A model generated the notes under the pieces. The model did not search any database. It was not told where the DNA came from and worked only from the letters and a program-made list of their open reading frames with translations. Source: Diphasiastrum complanatum (lineage: Eukaryota; Streptophyta; Lycopodiopsida; Lycopodiales; Lycopodiaceae). From it: a stretch of DNA of 64,000 nt. Of the stretch, positions 35,918 to 48,369 are shown piece after piece; position 1 is the first letter of the stretch; each line of letters starts with the position of its first letter. The position numbers and the translations under genes are program-made. The DNA lies in NCBI GenBank assembly GCA_029204225.1, contig CM055095.1:50662841-50726840 (forward strand). The letters run 5' to 3'.

Positions 35918-36814
35918 CTAGATCTCCATCTTAGCAAGCATACATGAAGACATCACAAAAGCATCATCATTTGCATCTTGAACATCCAAACCATCCACAT
36001 CAAGAGTAATATTACCTTGCTTGTCTCCTTGATCTCTCTTCTTCTTGTAGCACTCACTTGCAAAGTGTCCTTTGATGCCACAATAGAAGCACTTGAGCTT
36101 TGATCTATCATTCTTTTTGCCACTTGAAGAATCATCCACTTGATCTTGCCCTTTAGACCACTTACTTTTGGTTTTGCTCTTGAATTTGCCCTTTGTGAAC
36201 ATAGCATCCTCTTGAAGTGTTGATGTAGATCCACCTCTTGCTTGAAGCCTATATTCTTCATTGATCAAGATCTCTTGAAGATCCATCAAACTTGGAAAAG
36301 TCTTTTGAATAGCAATATTTTGAACAATGTTAGCATGAGAAGCCAACAAGACATTAAGAATTACTTGAATAAGCTCTCCTTCCTTAATGCTTTCATCAAT
36401 GCAAGCCAACTCATCATTCAATGCTTTCATCCTCAGAACAAAAGTACTTGGAGTTTCTTCATTCTTTTGCAAACAAGAAAAGATTTGACTTCTTAGAGTC
36501 AACACTCTAGATGTATACTTGGATTCATAAAGCTCCTTCAATGAATTCCAAGCTTCCAAAGATGATGTGCACTTACCAACTTCCTTGAGAAGCTCATTGG
36601 TAACATGCATCTTTATCATGTGTAGAACCTTCTTGGCCCTCTTGTCATACCTCATTTGATCTTGTTGTGTTGTTGGTATCTCCTCCAAACCTACAACAAT
36701 ATCCAAAACATCATTCATCTCAAGAAGTAATTCCATCCTCAATTTCCACAATGAAGAGTTATTTGAGGTAAGCCCATCAATGGCTTCAAACATGACTCCA
36801 ATTGAGGTTGCCAT
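35918..36814 (-). pseudogene. Copia gag (element I)
   Basis: Gag from Met at 36814 (MATSIG): VTNELLKEVGKCTSSLEAWN, SRVLTLRSQI and the zinc knuckle CFYCGIKGHFASEC. It ends prematurely after MLAKMEI through a one-base loss, judged by comparison with the segment at 30507-30530. Otherwise long and open, so decay is modest. Confidence 0.85.
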
Positions 36815-38060
36815 GTAGCAATGACCTGATATTTTATAATGCACAAAGCACTCCTTTGAACAACAACAAATGCTTTCAAAAGAAATCACCAAGATTTGAA
36901 ACTATCTCACAAATTCTCTTCTAGCACTTATACCAAGCAAATCAACACATAGAATCATGGAATTTTGATCAACCTATGATCTATTTTCAATCTAATGACT
37001 TTTGCCACTTCCTAAGATTGAAACAAACTCCAATGAGGTCTAGAAACCTCACTATCTAGAGATCCAATCAAAATTAGGGTGTTGACAAAATCACAAAAAA
37101 TTGACTATTCCAAATCTACATGCAAATGCTGACATATTGATATGCAATCTAATAGCCACCACTTAGGCTGATCCAACACTCCAAAAATTGGCCAAATCCA
37201 GTATGTGAAATGAAAAATTGGAATTGATCAAGTTTATAGACCTATATAGGGTTTTGATCTAGAAAAAATCCAATCTACAAAAGCAAAAAACTCAATTTTG
37301 GTATAGAATCCTCTCTAGCATGCTCTAGACTTGATATCTTCACCAAATCATTGATAGATCTAATTTCCTCCTTCATAAGCTGAAACACAAGCTCTAATAC
37401 CATGTGAAAAATTTCAGATCATTATGATCCAATCCACTTGAAATATCTTTGGTTAGAAAGAGAAATACACTACCAATCTCACCAATGTAGAAAAATCAGC
37501 ATCTACACACAAAATGAGATGCAAACACCAATAGAACTTGATCAAACTTGAATGAAATGATTATGTATTGCTGCTATCCGTACAAAACCATCAAGCTACT
37601 ATCATTCGCATGTGTGAAACCGAAAATAGCATTTATGAATCATTCTACACATAAAATTGCATGCAATCACCAACATAGTGCACCAATGGATAGTAGAACC
37701 CAAGAGAACCATGTATAAGCATGAAATGAGATAGAGAAGAGAGAAGATCACTCTCTCCACAAGTTACATCCATTTATAACAAGTCCAAACCCTATTTCGC
37801 CACTTGGCTTTCCCTCCAAAATGCTAACCCTACTATTTTGGGCCTAGGTTCAATGTACCCAACTATTCAAATTTGAATCTCCTAAAAATCGCCTCCAAAC
37901 TTTTCCACACTTTCAAAAAGTGTTTAATCAAATAAAATTTAGAATAATGAACTTTGAAAAGTCAATCTCTAAGTCTAAAACAAGTTTTGGCCTCAATATG
38001 CCAAATATGGAAATATTGACAAAATGATCAAAACTAGTTGAATCTTTCACAACACCTAAG

Positions 38061-38160
38061 GATCGAACATCATTTTTTTGCACTATCTTACCAAATTCTA
38101 AATCAAAACTTTACTTCTGAACTAAGCAATAGTAGTTTCATTTAGTATGCAATTATTTTT
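38061..38160 (+). mobile_element. Short fragment related to the LTR end of copia L
   Basis: Shares GCACTATC, ACCAAATTC, AAAACTTTACTT and GAACT(A/G)AGCAAT in order with about 52195-52265, downstream of the LTR start of copia L. Confidence 0.6.
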
Positions 38161-38162
38161 AG

Positions 38163-38477
<315 letters not shown>

Positions 38478-38902
38478 TGTTGGATTTTTATGCTCAGCCT
38501 CAAATCCTTTTGTTAATGAGCATCCTAAAAGTTGAAAATATAAGACTTGAATTTTTCTTAGTAGAAAAATTCTGACCCTGGGTTGGATCGGATCGGATTT
38601 ATCCGACCCTTCACTAAATTATCCGAGGGCCTGCGAGCCTGTTCGGGTCTAATTTTTTTGACCCCAAAAAATTCGACCCCCACCATATTTTTGAGCCAGT
38701 ATACATTTTTCAATTCTTTCTATAAAATTCGATCCTATGTAATTTTTGATACTGTCGGTCAAAAATCCGAGCCAAGGACTTTGCGTTGGCAGTCCGTCTA
38801 CTTTGTACATGTCTTTATAGTTGCAAGGCGATTGTAATTAATATAGAAGATAACATTCAATCCAAGCTAGTTGTAGATATTTTCAGTATATCTAATCCTA
38901 CA
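38478..38902 (+). mobile_element. Left LTR of copia K
   Basis: 425 bp, TGTTGGATTT to AATCCTACA. It contains repeated AAATTCGA(C/T)CC / GACCC motifs. No standard initiator-tRNA primer site follows it. Confidence 0.8.
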
Positions 38903-38933
38903 ATCTTTCGCTTCTCATTGCGGATTATGAGTC

Positions 38934-39635
38934 TTGTTTCTATCAAGACAACAAACTAGCAAGCGCGCAAGCAACAATATTCCAAAATCGTTGTTACTAT
39001 CAACGATCTCACTGAGCCAGTCGGATCAGTCTTCTCAATTCGAAAGGCTTGATGGAGGGAACTATTATCTTTGGAAGTTCAAAATGAAAGTCATGTTATT
39101 AGCCAAGGAACTATGGGACATTGTTGATGGCACAAAATTTAAGCCAGAAGGTGAAGCGACTACTATCACCAAGTGGAGACTGAAAGATGGCAAAGCTTTT
39201 GCCATGATCACTCTCAACATAAAAGACACACAAATTAGTCACATAAGAACTGCTCAGACTACTGAGAATGCATGGGACATTATTTCTAGCAATCCTCTAC
39301 GATATCAGGGACCTCACCTCCAAACTCCATTTGAGGAAGAAATCTCCCTGAGAATGTCTAAAGCAGTAAGTATTTCGAGTCATCTCAACACTTTCCAAAA
39401 TCTCACAAAACAAATGATTGCAACTGGCTTAAAAATACAAGACTCCGATGCTGTTATGACTCTATTATCGAGTCTACCTGAAGCCTATGAAAATTGGGTC
39501 ATGGCAATTTCGATCCAAGAGAATCTAACTCTATCAAGAGTAATCTCATTTACTTCTACAAGAAGAAATCCGAAGATCAACTTCCTCCTCAGGATCGGAT
39601 TCGCAGGCACTAGATTCAAAGAATCAAAAGTTTAG
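38934..39635 (+). pseudogene. Copia gag (element K)
   Basis: 233 codons open. ERLDGGNYYLWKFKMKVML, KELWDIVDG and LLSSLPEAYENWVMAI are typical of UBN2-type gag. The frame ends in a stop just before the repeat tract at 39661. In another frame the zinc knuckle CRYCKKT then HEIKDY carries a stop. Confidence 0.8.
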
Positions 39636-39660
39636 ATAAAAAAAGAAAAGCAATTGGCAA

Positions 39661-39755
39661 CTAGGGTCGAATTTTGGCTCAGGGTTGAATTTTGGCTCAG
39701 GGTCGAATTTTAGCTCTGGGTCGAATTTTGACTCAGGGTTGAATTTGAACTCTTC
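39661..39755 (+). repeat. 18-bp minisatellite in gag K
   Basis: Five consecutive copies of a unit like GGGTCGAATTTTGGCTCA. In the gag-like frame each encodes a Gly-Ser-Asn-Phe-x-Ser hexapeptide just before the zinc knuckle. Confidence 0.85.
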
Positions 39756-40620
39756 ATCCTTCCAACCAAAGCGGAAACTATTCTGCAGATATTGCAAGAA
39801 AACTTGACATGAAATCAAGGACTACAGAACTTTGAAATATAATAATGAAAAAAAGAAGCAATACAAACAACAAGCACATAGTGCTTCAACCAGTTTTTTG
39901 ACCCAACAACAAGAGGAAGATGAAACAACTTCTATGACCAAGGTCGAAGAATAGTAGGATGTTGATTCTTGGTGTCTTGACTCTGGAGCAACACAACACA
40001 TGACTCACCACAAAGACTGGTTCACGGACTACGAATTATACACACACTCTCGAGTTGTGCAACTTGCAAGGCAAACAAAATACACCAACAATATACAACA
40101 AGCTACTCACCACAATCCACCAATGATGTAGTTGTGAGGAGGAATCGAACACTTGTTGAAAGTGCCAAAAGCATGCTGACCCATGTCTCTCTTACAAAGA
40201 AATTCTAGGTAGAAGCTATTAATACAATAGCCTAATTACAAAATTGATCCATCACCAAAGCCTTGAATGGCAAGACAACTTATGAGATGTGAAAATGATC
40301 GAAACCATCACTCAAGAATATTAGAGTGTTTGGATGCATTGCCTATGTTCAGATCCCTAAAGATCTCAAGAAGAAGCTGGACATCACAAGCAAAAAAACG
40401 ATTTTTATTGGATATTCTCCAGATCACAAGGCATACAAGCTCTACAATTTGGACACAAAAAAGACATTCACAAGCAGAGATGTCATTTTTCTAGCGGACA
40501 AGTTTTTCATCCCCAAGGAAAAGGCTGCACATTTTGACCCTAGGGTTGAAAATCAAAAAATCGATCCTAACTCTGAAAATGAGTATGATCAGCAGAGGAA
40601 TGAGAAGGTCAAATCGACCT

Positions 40621-41366
40621 AGACAACCTCCATCTAGATTTATGGCTGATGTAGCCTGTTACTTTGTGCATGAACCAAATACAGTTTCAGAGGCAATGTC
40701 TATACTTGATGAAAAATTCGATTCTCTTATGGAAAATCAAATGTGGACAGTTACTGAGATGCCAAAGGATAGAAATTTGATTCCATGCAAATGGATATTC
40801 AAGGTGAAGTATGATGTTGAAGGCAGACTAAATCGATACAAAGCCAGCTGGTCGACAAAGGCTATTCCTAGATTTCAGATATGGACTATTTCGAGACCTT
40901 CAGCCTAGTTGTCAAGCATGTTTCGATCTGACTACTACTCTCTTTTGCAGCTGCAGCAAATCTCAAAGTCCATCAAATGGATGTCCAGACCTCTTTTCTC
41001 AATGTGACCATTGAAGAGGAAATTTTCATGTCACAACTAGGAGGATACGAACTGAGAGGTAAGAAACACCTTGTATGTAAAATACACAAGACACTCTATG
41101 GGCTAAAACAGTCACCCAGAGCTTGGTTCCAAAAAATAAATGCATTTCTTATTGATAATGGTTTTATTCCAAACTCAGCAGACTCGAATGTCTATTACAA
41201 GTCTGTATCGATCTTCATCATCATCATCACTCTCTATGTAGATGACACTCTACTATTTAGTAATAATCTGAATTTGATGAAGGAGATGAAATGCATGCTC
41301 GCCAAGGAGTACAAAATGACTGATATGGGTCCAGCCCACTATTGTCTCGGAATCAAAATTTTTTGA
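40621..41366 (+). pseudogene. Copia reverse transcriptase (element K)
   Basis: Shows QMWTVTEMP, NLIPCKWIFKVKY, MDVQTSFLNVTIEEEIFM (first catalytic Asp), LYGLKQSPRAWFQKI and the catalytic LYVDD. A frameshift lies between about 40850 and 40975 and a stop at 41366. The central RT motifs are otherwise well kept. Confidence 0.85.
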
Positions 41367-41381
41367 ATTCGACCCAACAGA

Positions 41382-42190
41382 TTGATTTTTATCAGCCAAC
41401 AAAGATATCTCACCAATGTGCTGGAAAGGTATGGAATGACTAACTACAAACCAATTCTATTTTCACTCAACCTTGGATTGAAGCTATCAAAGGAACAATC
41501 TCCTCAAACTAAGATAGAAAATGATGAGATGAAGCAATATCCATTCCACTCCATCATCGGCTCTATGTATGCAATTATCTGCACTCGACCGGACCTTGCA
41601 TACTCAATCATTTCACTCAGCCAGTTCCTATCAAATCTGGGTCTAATGCATTGGAAAGCACTCTTGAAAGTCATGAAGTACATTCAGGCAAATCATCTTA
41701 GCATATGTTATGGAGGCATCCAATCTACCAATATTCTAGAAAGATACATAGATGTAGATTGGGAAGGGGATGTTGATACTAGAAGATAAACTTCTGGATT
41801 TGTATTTTTATACAATCAAGGCCCAATCTCTTGGAACAGCCAAAAGCAGGCCTCAGTAGCATTATCATCAACCGAATCAAAATACATTGCTACCACGAAT
41901 GCTACTAAGGAGGCAATTTGGCTGAGGTAGCTGCTAGCAGAAATCAACCTTGCACAGTCACATCCAACGACCATTTCCTGTGACAATCAAAGCACCATTG
42001 CTGTCTCTCTCAATATGAAATTTTATTCATAAAGCAAGCATATCAAAATCAAGTATCATTATTTAAAAAAGAAAGTGCAAACCAAGGAGGTATCATTAGT
42101 CTATCACAAGACATAATCATTGGCAGTAGATTACTTCACAAAGGCCACATTTTAAATATGAAGATCAAAACTTTCTAGGATTCACATTAA
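41382..42190 (+). pseudogene. Copia RNase H (element K)
   Basis: FISQQRYLTNVLERYGM, the connection region with ICTRPDLAYSI, then DVDWEGDVDTRR, ALSSTESKYIATT and CDNQSTIAV. Stops at about 41787, 41928 and 42030. The Glu in the usual STKAEY motif is replaced (ESKY). Ends at the polypurine tract. Confidence 0.8.
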
Positions 42191-42197
42191 GGGGGAG

Positions 42198-42622
42198 TGT
42201 TGGACTTCAATGCTCAGCCTCAAATCATTTTGTTGATGAGCATCTTGAAAGTTGAAAATTGAATACTCGAATTTTTTCTTAGCCGGAAAATTTCAAATCG
42301 GATCAGATCGGTTCGGATTTATCCGACCCTTCACTAAATTATTCGAGTGCCTTCGAACCTGATCGGATCTAATTTTCTCGACCCCGGAAAATTTGACCCT
42401 CAACATATTTTTGACCCAGTGTGTATTTTTTGATTCTTTCTATAAAATTCGACCCTCTTAAATTAATGATACTATCAATCAGAAATCCGACCCAACGACT
42501 TTGCGTTGGCTGTCCGCCTACTTTGTACATGTCTTTATAGTTACAAGGTGGTTGTAATTAATATAGAAAATAGCACTCAATATAAGTTAGTTGTAGATAT
42601 TTTCAGTATACCTAATCCTAAA
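42198..42622 (+). mobile_element. Right LTR of copia K
   Basis: 425 bp, same length as the left LTR, with about one difference every ten bases on visual alignment. It begins TGTTGGACTTC after TTAAGGGGGAG. Confidence 0.8.
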
Positions 42623-42869
42623 ATCTTCATCAAAAAATTTCTTCTGATAATTAAAAGTCTGATAATTTGTTAATCTGTATCAGCGTTATCACGCTCAACA
42701 AGCTAAAGTTATAACTTCAAGCAATTGTAGTTATTGTTGATAATAATCGGAGTGCGATTTGTCCTACTGATGTTATTGTTCATTGCACAATTGTTTGAAT
42801 CCATCATTTGAACTATTTTGCTGCTAATTGTGGCATTTCCGATCCACGCATCTAGCTCGCTCCTAGCTT

Positions 42870-43072
42870 TTGCACAAACCCACTAATTTCCAACAACAAA
42901 AACACGTACAATCAAACTCTACTAATACAGCAGAATTTAAGGAGGAAAAGTCTGATGATGTTAAACCATCAGAATTGTTAATGGCTTGGAAAATCAGTGA
43001 TGCGGATTGTAATAGCTGGTATCTCGACAATGGCGCTACCCAACATATGACTCCTCAAAGAGAATGGTTTAC
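42870..43072 (+). pseudogene. Protease part of copia L
   Basis: WYLDNGATQHMTPQREWFT: a copia protease with Asn in the usual Ser/Thr position of the D-S/T-G triad. The frame is cut by element M at 43073. The sequence between LTR K and this point (42623-42869) has no clear coding content. Confidence 0.75.
43068..43072 (+). repeat. Target site duplication of element M, left
   Basis: TTTAC before the TGTTGTGTCG end of M; repeated at 48365-48369. Confidence 0.85.
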
Positions 43073-43896
<824 letters not shown>

Positions 43897-45123
43897 GGGT
43901 CCACGGCCCAAAGTAGTGCCGATCTCTCGGCACTAAGCTGCAACTGTCGTGAAGGGGCGCTGTTGTTGGTTCGTTTATTGCTGGGACATGGGTGCTTTAG
44001 GAAAAGCGTGCATAGAATTCGCTTACATAAAACCTGAGGCTTTATTGATTGTTGAATTGGGTAGTCGAGGCATTCCATCGGAGGATCCCAAGATATATCT
44101 TGCTGATATAATGGATCTTCATAGATCGGCGCAACTGGTCCCAATGTCATAGACTCCCCCAAATCATAATGTGGATATGACGTGTTTGCTTGATGCTCTT
44201 GTCTGTCCAGGTATTCAAAGTATGCATCAGCCTGACGACTTTCCTCAGCACTCAATATCATAGATTCAGGACAAGGCTTCATCATTGGAGGTTTTGGTTC
44301 TTGTTGTACAATTGGCCATTTTGGGCTTAAATTCCCTGGATTTGGCTTTTGAAGAATGGATATACCCCGAATTGGCGTTGATTTGGGGGTCTGTTGAATT
44401 TTGGAACAATTAGACTTTGGTTGAATCTTGCTCATTGAGGGGCAATCATCAACTTTAGTCTTCTCTTGGTCATTGCATTTTCTCGTGGAAGGCTGTGTGA
44501 TGGCACTTTTTCTTGGATCTTGTGCTGAATCAAGTCGGCCTGTTGACGCTAGTCCCCTTTGTAATTCATCACTAAGAATTCTTCGCATTGAGTGCAAAAA
44601 AAGCCCTGACAGAATCTGTTGGAGTTCCTCGGTTGCCTGTGTCTTGATTTCCTCGATAGTCGTTGGCTTGATGAATTCTACCATCTTTGTCTTCTGTGAT
44701 GGTTCTACTTGTTTGCCTGAGGGTATCTTTGCGTACCTTGGGACTTTTTTCAGATTTTCTTTTTCGTCACTTGCTTCATAACCCGGTGGCACTAAGATTT
44801 TTCTTTTGTAGTACGTTTGAGGTGGAAGGGTTACCATAGGTGCATGTCGGTCTACATAGGCCAAATGCCTCCTGGCTATTTGTGAATTTCTCATCAAGCA
44901 ATCTCGGCATGGATGATTAACTCTGCATTGTGAACACGAGGGATCAAATGTTGACGGATCCCCTCGGTGTGGACATTCAGCACATCGGTGTTTTCCTCCG
45001 CATCCATAGCACCTAACTGAGTGCATTATGCCATCACTACTAAGTGTGATAGGCATACACCGGTAACAGATTCCCCTTAGGATCTTCCACAAAATAGACT
45101 GGTAGGCTGTTATGGTCCTCCAT
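43897..45123 (-). pseudogene. Cys-rich ORF of element M, unknown family
   Basis: A probable start is the ATG at 45123 (MEDHNSLPVYFVEDP); a frameshift near 45050 leads into a long open frame. This carries two zinc-finger-like modules of identical spacing, CYGCGGKHRCAEC and CSQCRVNHPCRDC, each C-X2-C-X5-C-X2-C, separated by 12 residues. After them come LPPQTYYKRKILVPPGYEAS, a Lys-rich region and a long polar Pro/Gln-rich tail. The open frame runs into the LTR. It follows the gag-like ORF, where pol would be expected. I do not recognise a family. Confidence 0.5.
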
Positions 45124-45189
45124 TGAATTCGGTGACATGCAAGAGGATATAACCAAAACTTCTACCTTGCCACTGTTTGTTGAAGAAAC

Positions 45190-45831
45190 TCATGATTTAG
45201 ATGGATCAATCTGACATCCACCCTTCTGGTGAGCACCTTGTTGGCTTGATTCTGCTTCTGACCGTTGAACCGCTGGATCTTGCTGTCGACAACACTGTTG
45301 CTCTGTATTTTGTCCTTTTAACAAGCGCGGATTCTTGATTGGACACCTGGTACTTGGATGATCTCCAAAGTAGAAGGTACATTCATCCTTTTCAAGAAAC
45401 TTAATAGAGCGAGCGTAAGCTTGCTGACAACTTAAAGTGCAAGGTTCTGGGTCTTCCGTTGCACTTGTTCTGCTTGACCTTGCTGCACTTTGTTGCCTTG
45501 CATGGGGTTCCATTCTTGTTGGATCATTGCTCGTTGTCGACCTTTGTTTCTCTGATTCCCCATCTAGATAGGGAAAATCCTTCTTCTCGAGTGAGATTTC
45601 CATCTTGGCAGCATCCTTACAGAGTTGTACAGGTGACACATAGGATGCTAATTCTGCCATACCAGATCTGATCCTTTTGGGCAGTCCAGCATAGTATTTT
45701 GCCATGACGATCTGTTTAGGAATCGGTGGATTACAATCCTTCACTAGATGATAGATCCGATAGGTGTAGTCTCGGATTGTTCCAGCAGGGAACTTTTTAA
45801 ATTTTGATAATCCTACAAGGGCGGTCTCCAT
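45190..45831 (-). CDS. Gag-like ORF of element M
   Basis: 213 codons. The segment FPAGTIRDYTYRIYHLVKDC ... MAKYYAGLPKRIRSGMAELA ... CKDAAKMEISLEKKD has the pattern of a retrotransposon gag (capsid) domain. A knuckle-like CTFYFGDHPSTRC follows at about residues 161-173, with one Cys apparently changed to Phe. Homologous residues upstream (ILKQFTSQLLCNILVLN, about 45900-45840) lie in another frame, so the original protein was longer and a frameshift lies near 45835. Confidence 0.55.
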   Translation of the reverse strand: METALVGLSKFKKFPAGTIRDYTYRIYHLVKDCNPPIPKQIVMAKYYAGLPKRIRSGMAELASYVSPVQLCKDAAKMEISLEKKDFPYLDGESEKQRSTTSNDPTRMEPHARQQSAARSSRTSATEDPEPCTLSCQQAYARSIKFLEKDECTFYFGDHPSTRCPIKNPRLLKGQNTEQQCCRQQDPAVQRSEAESSQQGAHQKGGCQIDPSKS

Positions 45832-46399
45832 AGTTCAACACTAGAATGTTGCAAAGTAGCTGGCTGGTGAATTGCTTCAAGATTTGCTCAATGTCTCTGG
45901 TGTTCCAACCTTTTTTTTTTTTTTTGAAGTATAAGAAGAAAAAGAAGAGGAGAAAAGAATCAAGAAAAGAGGGATCTGTATGGATGTGAACAGAAACAGA
46001 AATGGATTTAACAGATAACCGCAATGAAAGTTACACTGTCAAGAGAATATGGAGATGGACAGAAGAGTGTGGACAGAAGAGTGAAGAATGGTTGGTATGG
46101 ATGGTGGTGGAAACTGATTTTTCTTGGTACTGATCAACTTGATATGAAGTTCATTCACTTGGTTCAGTCCAGGGATGTTGGATCTTGATGGATATTATGA
46201 TTGCAACCTAGATTTGACAAGATCTGATCAGTTTCAGTTGGCTAATAGTGTGATTTTAGCCCCTTTTCTTGGTTCCTTGTGTTTCTTTTTTTTGTTGAGA
46301 TTTCTTCAGATCTGAGTGAATCTAACCTTCAAACTTCCTACAGTAGCTGTATATGGACCATTTCTAGACAATGTGAGTTCTTCAAGAGTTCTTGATGGG

Positions 46400-48186
46400 C
46401 AGATTTGTCAGGATCTTGAAAAAACTCAGTTTTTTGGCACTTTTTTTTAGATATTTCTAAATCTAGACATTGGATATTCACAAAAATCTCACAGTAGCCA
46501 GATATTAGTTAGATCTATCTAAACAACTCTTTGCAAAGGTTACTTCCCAGCAGATCTCAAAAAATCATGGAAAAAGTGCATTTTTTTGGGGTCTTTTTGC
46601 AAAATTTTAAGATTTTCTGGGAACAAACCTTTGCAGACTGTCATTAACTTGTATCTCAGTCAGATTCAGCTGCTCATCAAGCTGCAAGAGTTACTTCCAA
46701 AGGAAACTCAAAAAATATTGTAAAAAGTGCATTTTTGGGGGTTTTTTTTGCAAAATTTTAAGAGTTTCTGAGGAAAAAACCCTCTAAGACTAGTATGCAC
46801 TTGTATCTTAGTTAGATTCACCTGATCACCAAGCTGAAAGAGCTACTTCCCAAGGAAACTCAAAAAATCTTGAAAAAAGTGCATTTTTTTGGGGTTTTTT
46901 GAAAGATTTTAAGATTTCCTGGGAAAAAGCCATCTAAGACTAGTATGCACTTGTATCTTAGTCAGATTCACCAGCTCACCAAGCTGTGAGAGTTACTTAG
47001 CAAGGAAACTAAAAAAACCTTGAAAAAAGTGCATTTTTTTGTGGTTTTTTTTGCAGAATTTCAAGATTTTCTGGGAACAAACTCTCTCAGACTGGTATGC
47101 AGTTGTATCTTAGTCAGATTCAGCTTCTCACTAATTTGAGAGAGTTACTTCCCAAGGAAACTCAAAAAATTGTGAAAAAAGTGAATTTTTTGGGGATTTT
47201 TTTGCAAAATTTTAAGGTTTTCTGGGAACAAACCCTTGTAGACTTGTATGCACTTGTATCTCAGTTATATTCAGCTGCTCACCAAGCTTCAAGAGTTACC
47301 TCCAAGGAAACTCAAAAAAATCTTGAAAAAAGTGCATTTTGTTGTGGTTTTTTTGCAAAATTTTAAGATTTTCTGGGAGCAAACTCTTGCAGACTGGTAT
47401 GCACTTGTATCTCGATCAGATTAACCTGATAACCAAGCTGCAAGAGTTACTTCCCAAGGAAACCTAAAAAAATCTTGAAAAAAATGCATTTTTTTGGGGT
47501 TTTTTTTTGCAAAATTTTAAGATTTTCTGGGAACAAACCCTCACAAACTGGTATGCACTTGTATCTCAGTTAGATTCACTTCCTCACCAAGCTACAAGAG
47601 CTACTTCCCTAGGAAGCTCAAAAAATCCTGAGAAAACTGCATTTTTTTGTGGCTTTTTGGCCAAATTTTGAGATTTTCTAGGAACTAATCTTTGCAGACT
47701 GGTATGTGCTTGTATCTGAGTCAGATCCACTTGCTTACCAAGCTACGAGAGTTACTTCCCAGAGAAACTCAAAAATTTTCTATCTGAGAAGGTTCGAGGC
47801 CACTTTTTGTTCTTGGGAACCTTCACAGGGGCACTTTTTTTGGGAGCTAACTCTCGCAGACTTCTCTGTGTCCTTGTCTCAGTGAGATGGAACTTCAGAG
47901 AGCTCTACGAAGGTTACTTCCCAAGGAAACTCAAAAATTTGTTGTTTGAGAAGGTTCTAGGCCATTTTTTGCTCTTGGGAACCTTCACAGGGGCACTTTT
48001 TCTGGGATCTAACTCTCGCAGACTTCTCTGTGTCCTTGTCTCAGTGAGATGGAACTTCAGAGAACTCTACAAATGTTACTTCCCAAGGAAACTCAAAAAT
48101 TTGTTATTTTAGAAGGTTCTAGGCCATCTTTTGCTCTTGGGAACCTTCATAGGGGCACTTTTTGGATCTAACCCTCGCAGACTTCT
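46400..48186. repeat. Tandem array of about 151-bp units (11 copies) in element M
   Basis: The box GTTACTTCCC then AAGGAAACTCAAAAA recurs at 46539, 46690, 46842, 46992, 47143, 47294, 47445, 47600, 47751, 47913 and 48075. Spacing is 150-155 bp for the first eight steps and about 162 bp for the last two. The first eight or nine units carry GTGCATTTTTTTGGGG and TTTTAAGATTTTCTGGGA. The last ones are a second variant with CTTGGGAACCTTCA and GGGGCACTTTTT. Plus-strand ORFs here are repeat by-products. Confidence 0.9.
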
Positions 48187-48364
48187 CTTATTACAACTTG
48201 CTACTTGTGCTCATTGGTGGCTGGGCTTATACACACAGGATGCCAGTGCCTTGCACTTATTATTCTACTGTACTGTGGCAGGGCCCACTAGGCAAGAATT
48301 GGCCAACAGTATTTTAAGTGGTGGGACCCACTTATTTATTTGTATACATGAAATACCCACAACA
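48187..48364 (-). mobile_element. Truncated LTR of element M
   Basis: Matches 43725-43896 (TTACAACTTGCTACTTGTGC to CACAACA). The rest of the LTR is replaced by the tandem array at 48187. Confidence 0.8.
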
Positions 48365-48369
48365 TTTAC
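48365..48369 (+). repeat. Target site duplication of element M, right
   Basis: TTTAC, identical to 43068-43072. The copia L protease frame resumes directly afterwards. Confidence 0.85.

Larger units (their letters stand above)
34538..38051 (-). mobile_element. Copia element I (minus), internally deleted
   Basis: The 5' LTR is at 38051-37403 and the primer binding site TGGTATTAGAGC at 37402-37391. Gag, protease and the start of integrase follow, then an internal deletion, the C-terminal end of RNase H and a polypurine tract (GAAGAGGGAG on minus, from 34680). Only 142 bp of the 3' LTR remain (34679-34538). Its LTR is joined to the gag of copia H. Confidence 0.82.
38903..42197 (+). mobile_element. 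Internal region of copia K
   Basis: Order: gag (38934-39635), a Gly-Ser-Asn repeat and zinc knuckle, protease (CLDSGATQHMT near 39975), a deletion removing the GAG-pre-integrase and integrase core (junction near 40075-40100), the integrase C-terminal part (IRVFGCIAYVQIPKD, IFIGYSPDHKAYKLYN), RT, RNase H and a TTAAGGGGGAG tract ending at 42197. Multiple stops make it inactive. Confidence 0.85.

Noticed and set aside
38583-38837. ORF within LTR K
   Set aside because: Lies wholly in an LTR that is repeated at 42198-42622 without an open frame; chance ORF.
47807-48112. 101-codon plus-strand ORF with a duplicated half
   Set aside because: It lies in the tandem array; the duplication reflects two array units, not a protein domain.
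46400-48186. CRISPR-like array
   Set aside because: Units are contiguous with no constant repeat and variable spacer pattern, and the genome is a plant; it is a tandem satellite-like array.
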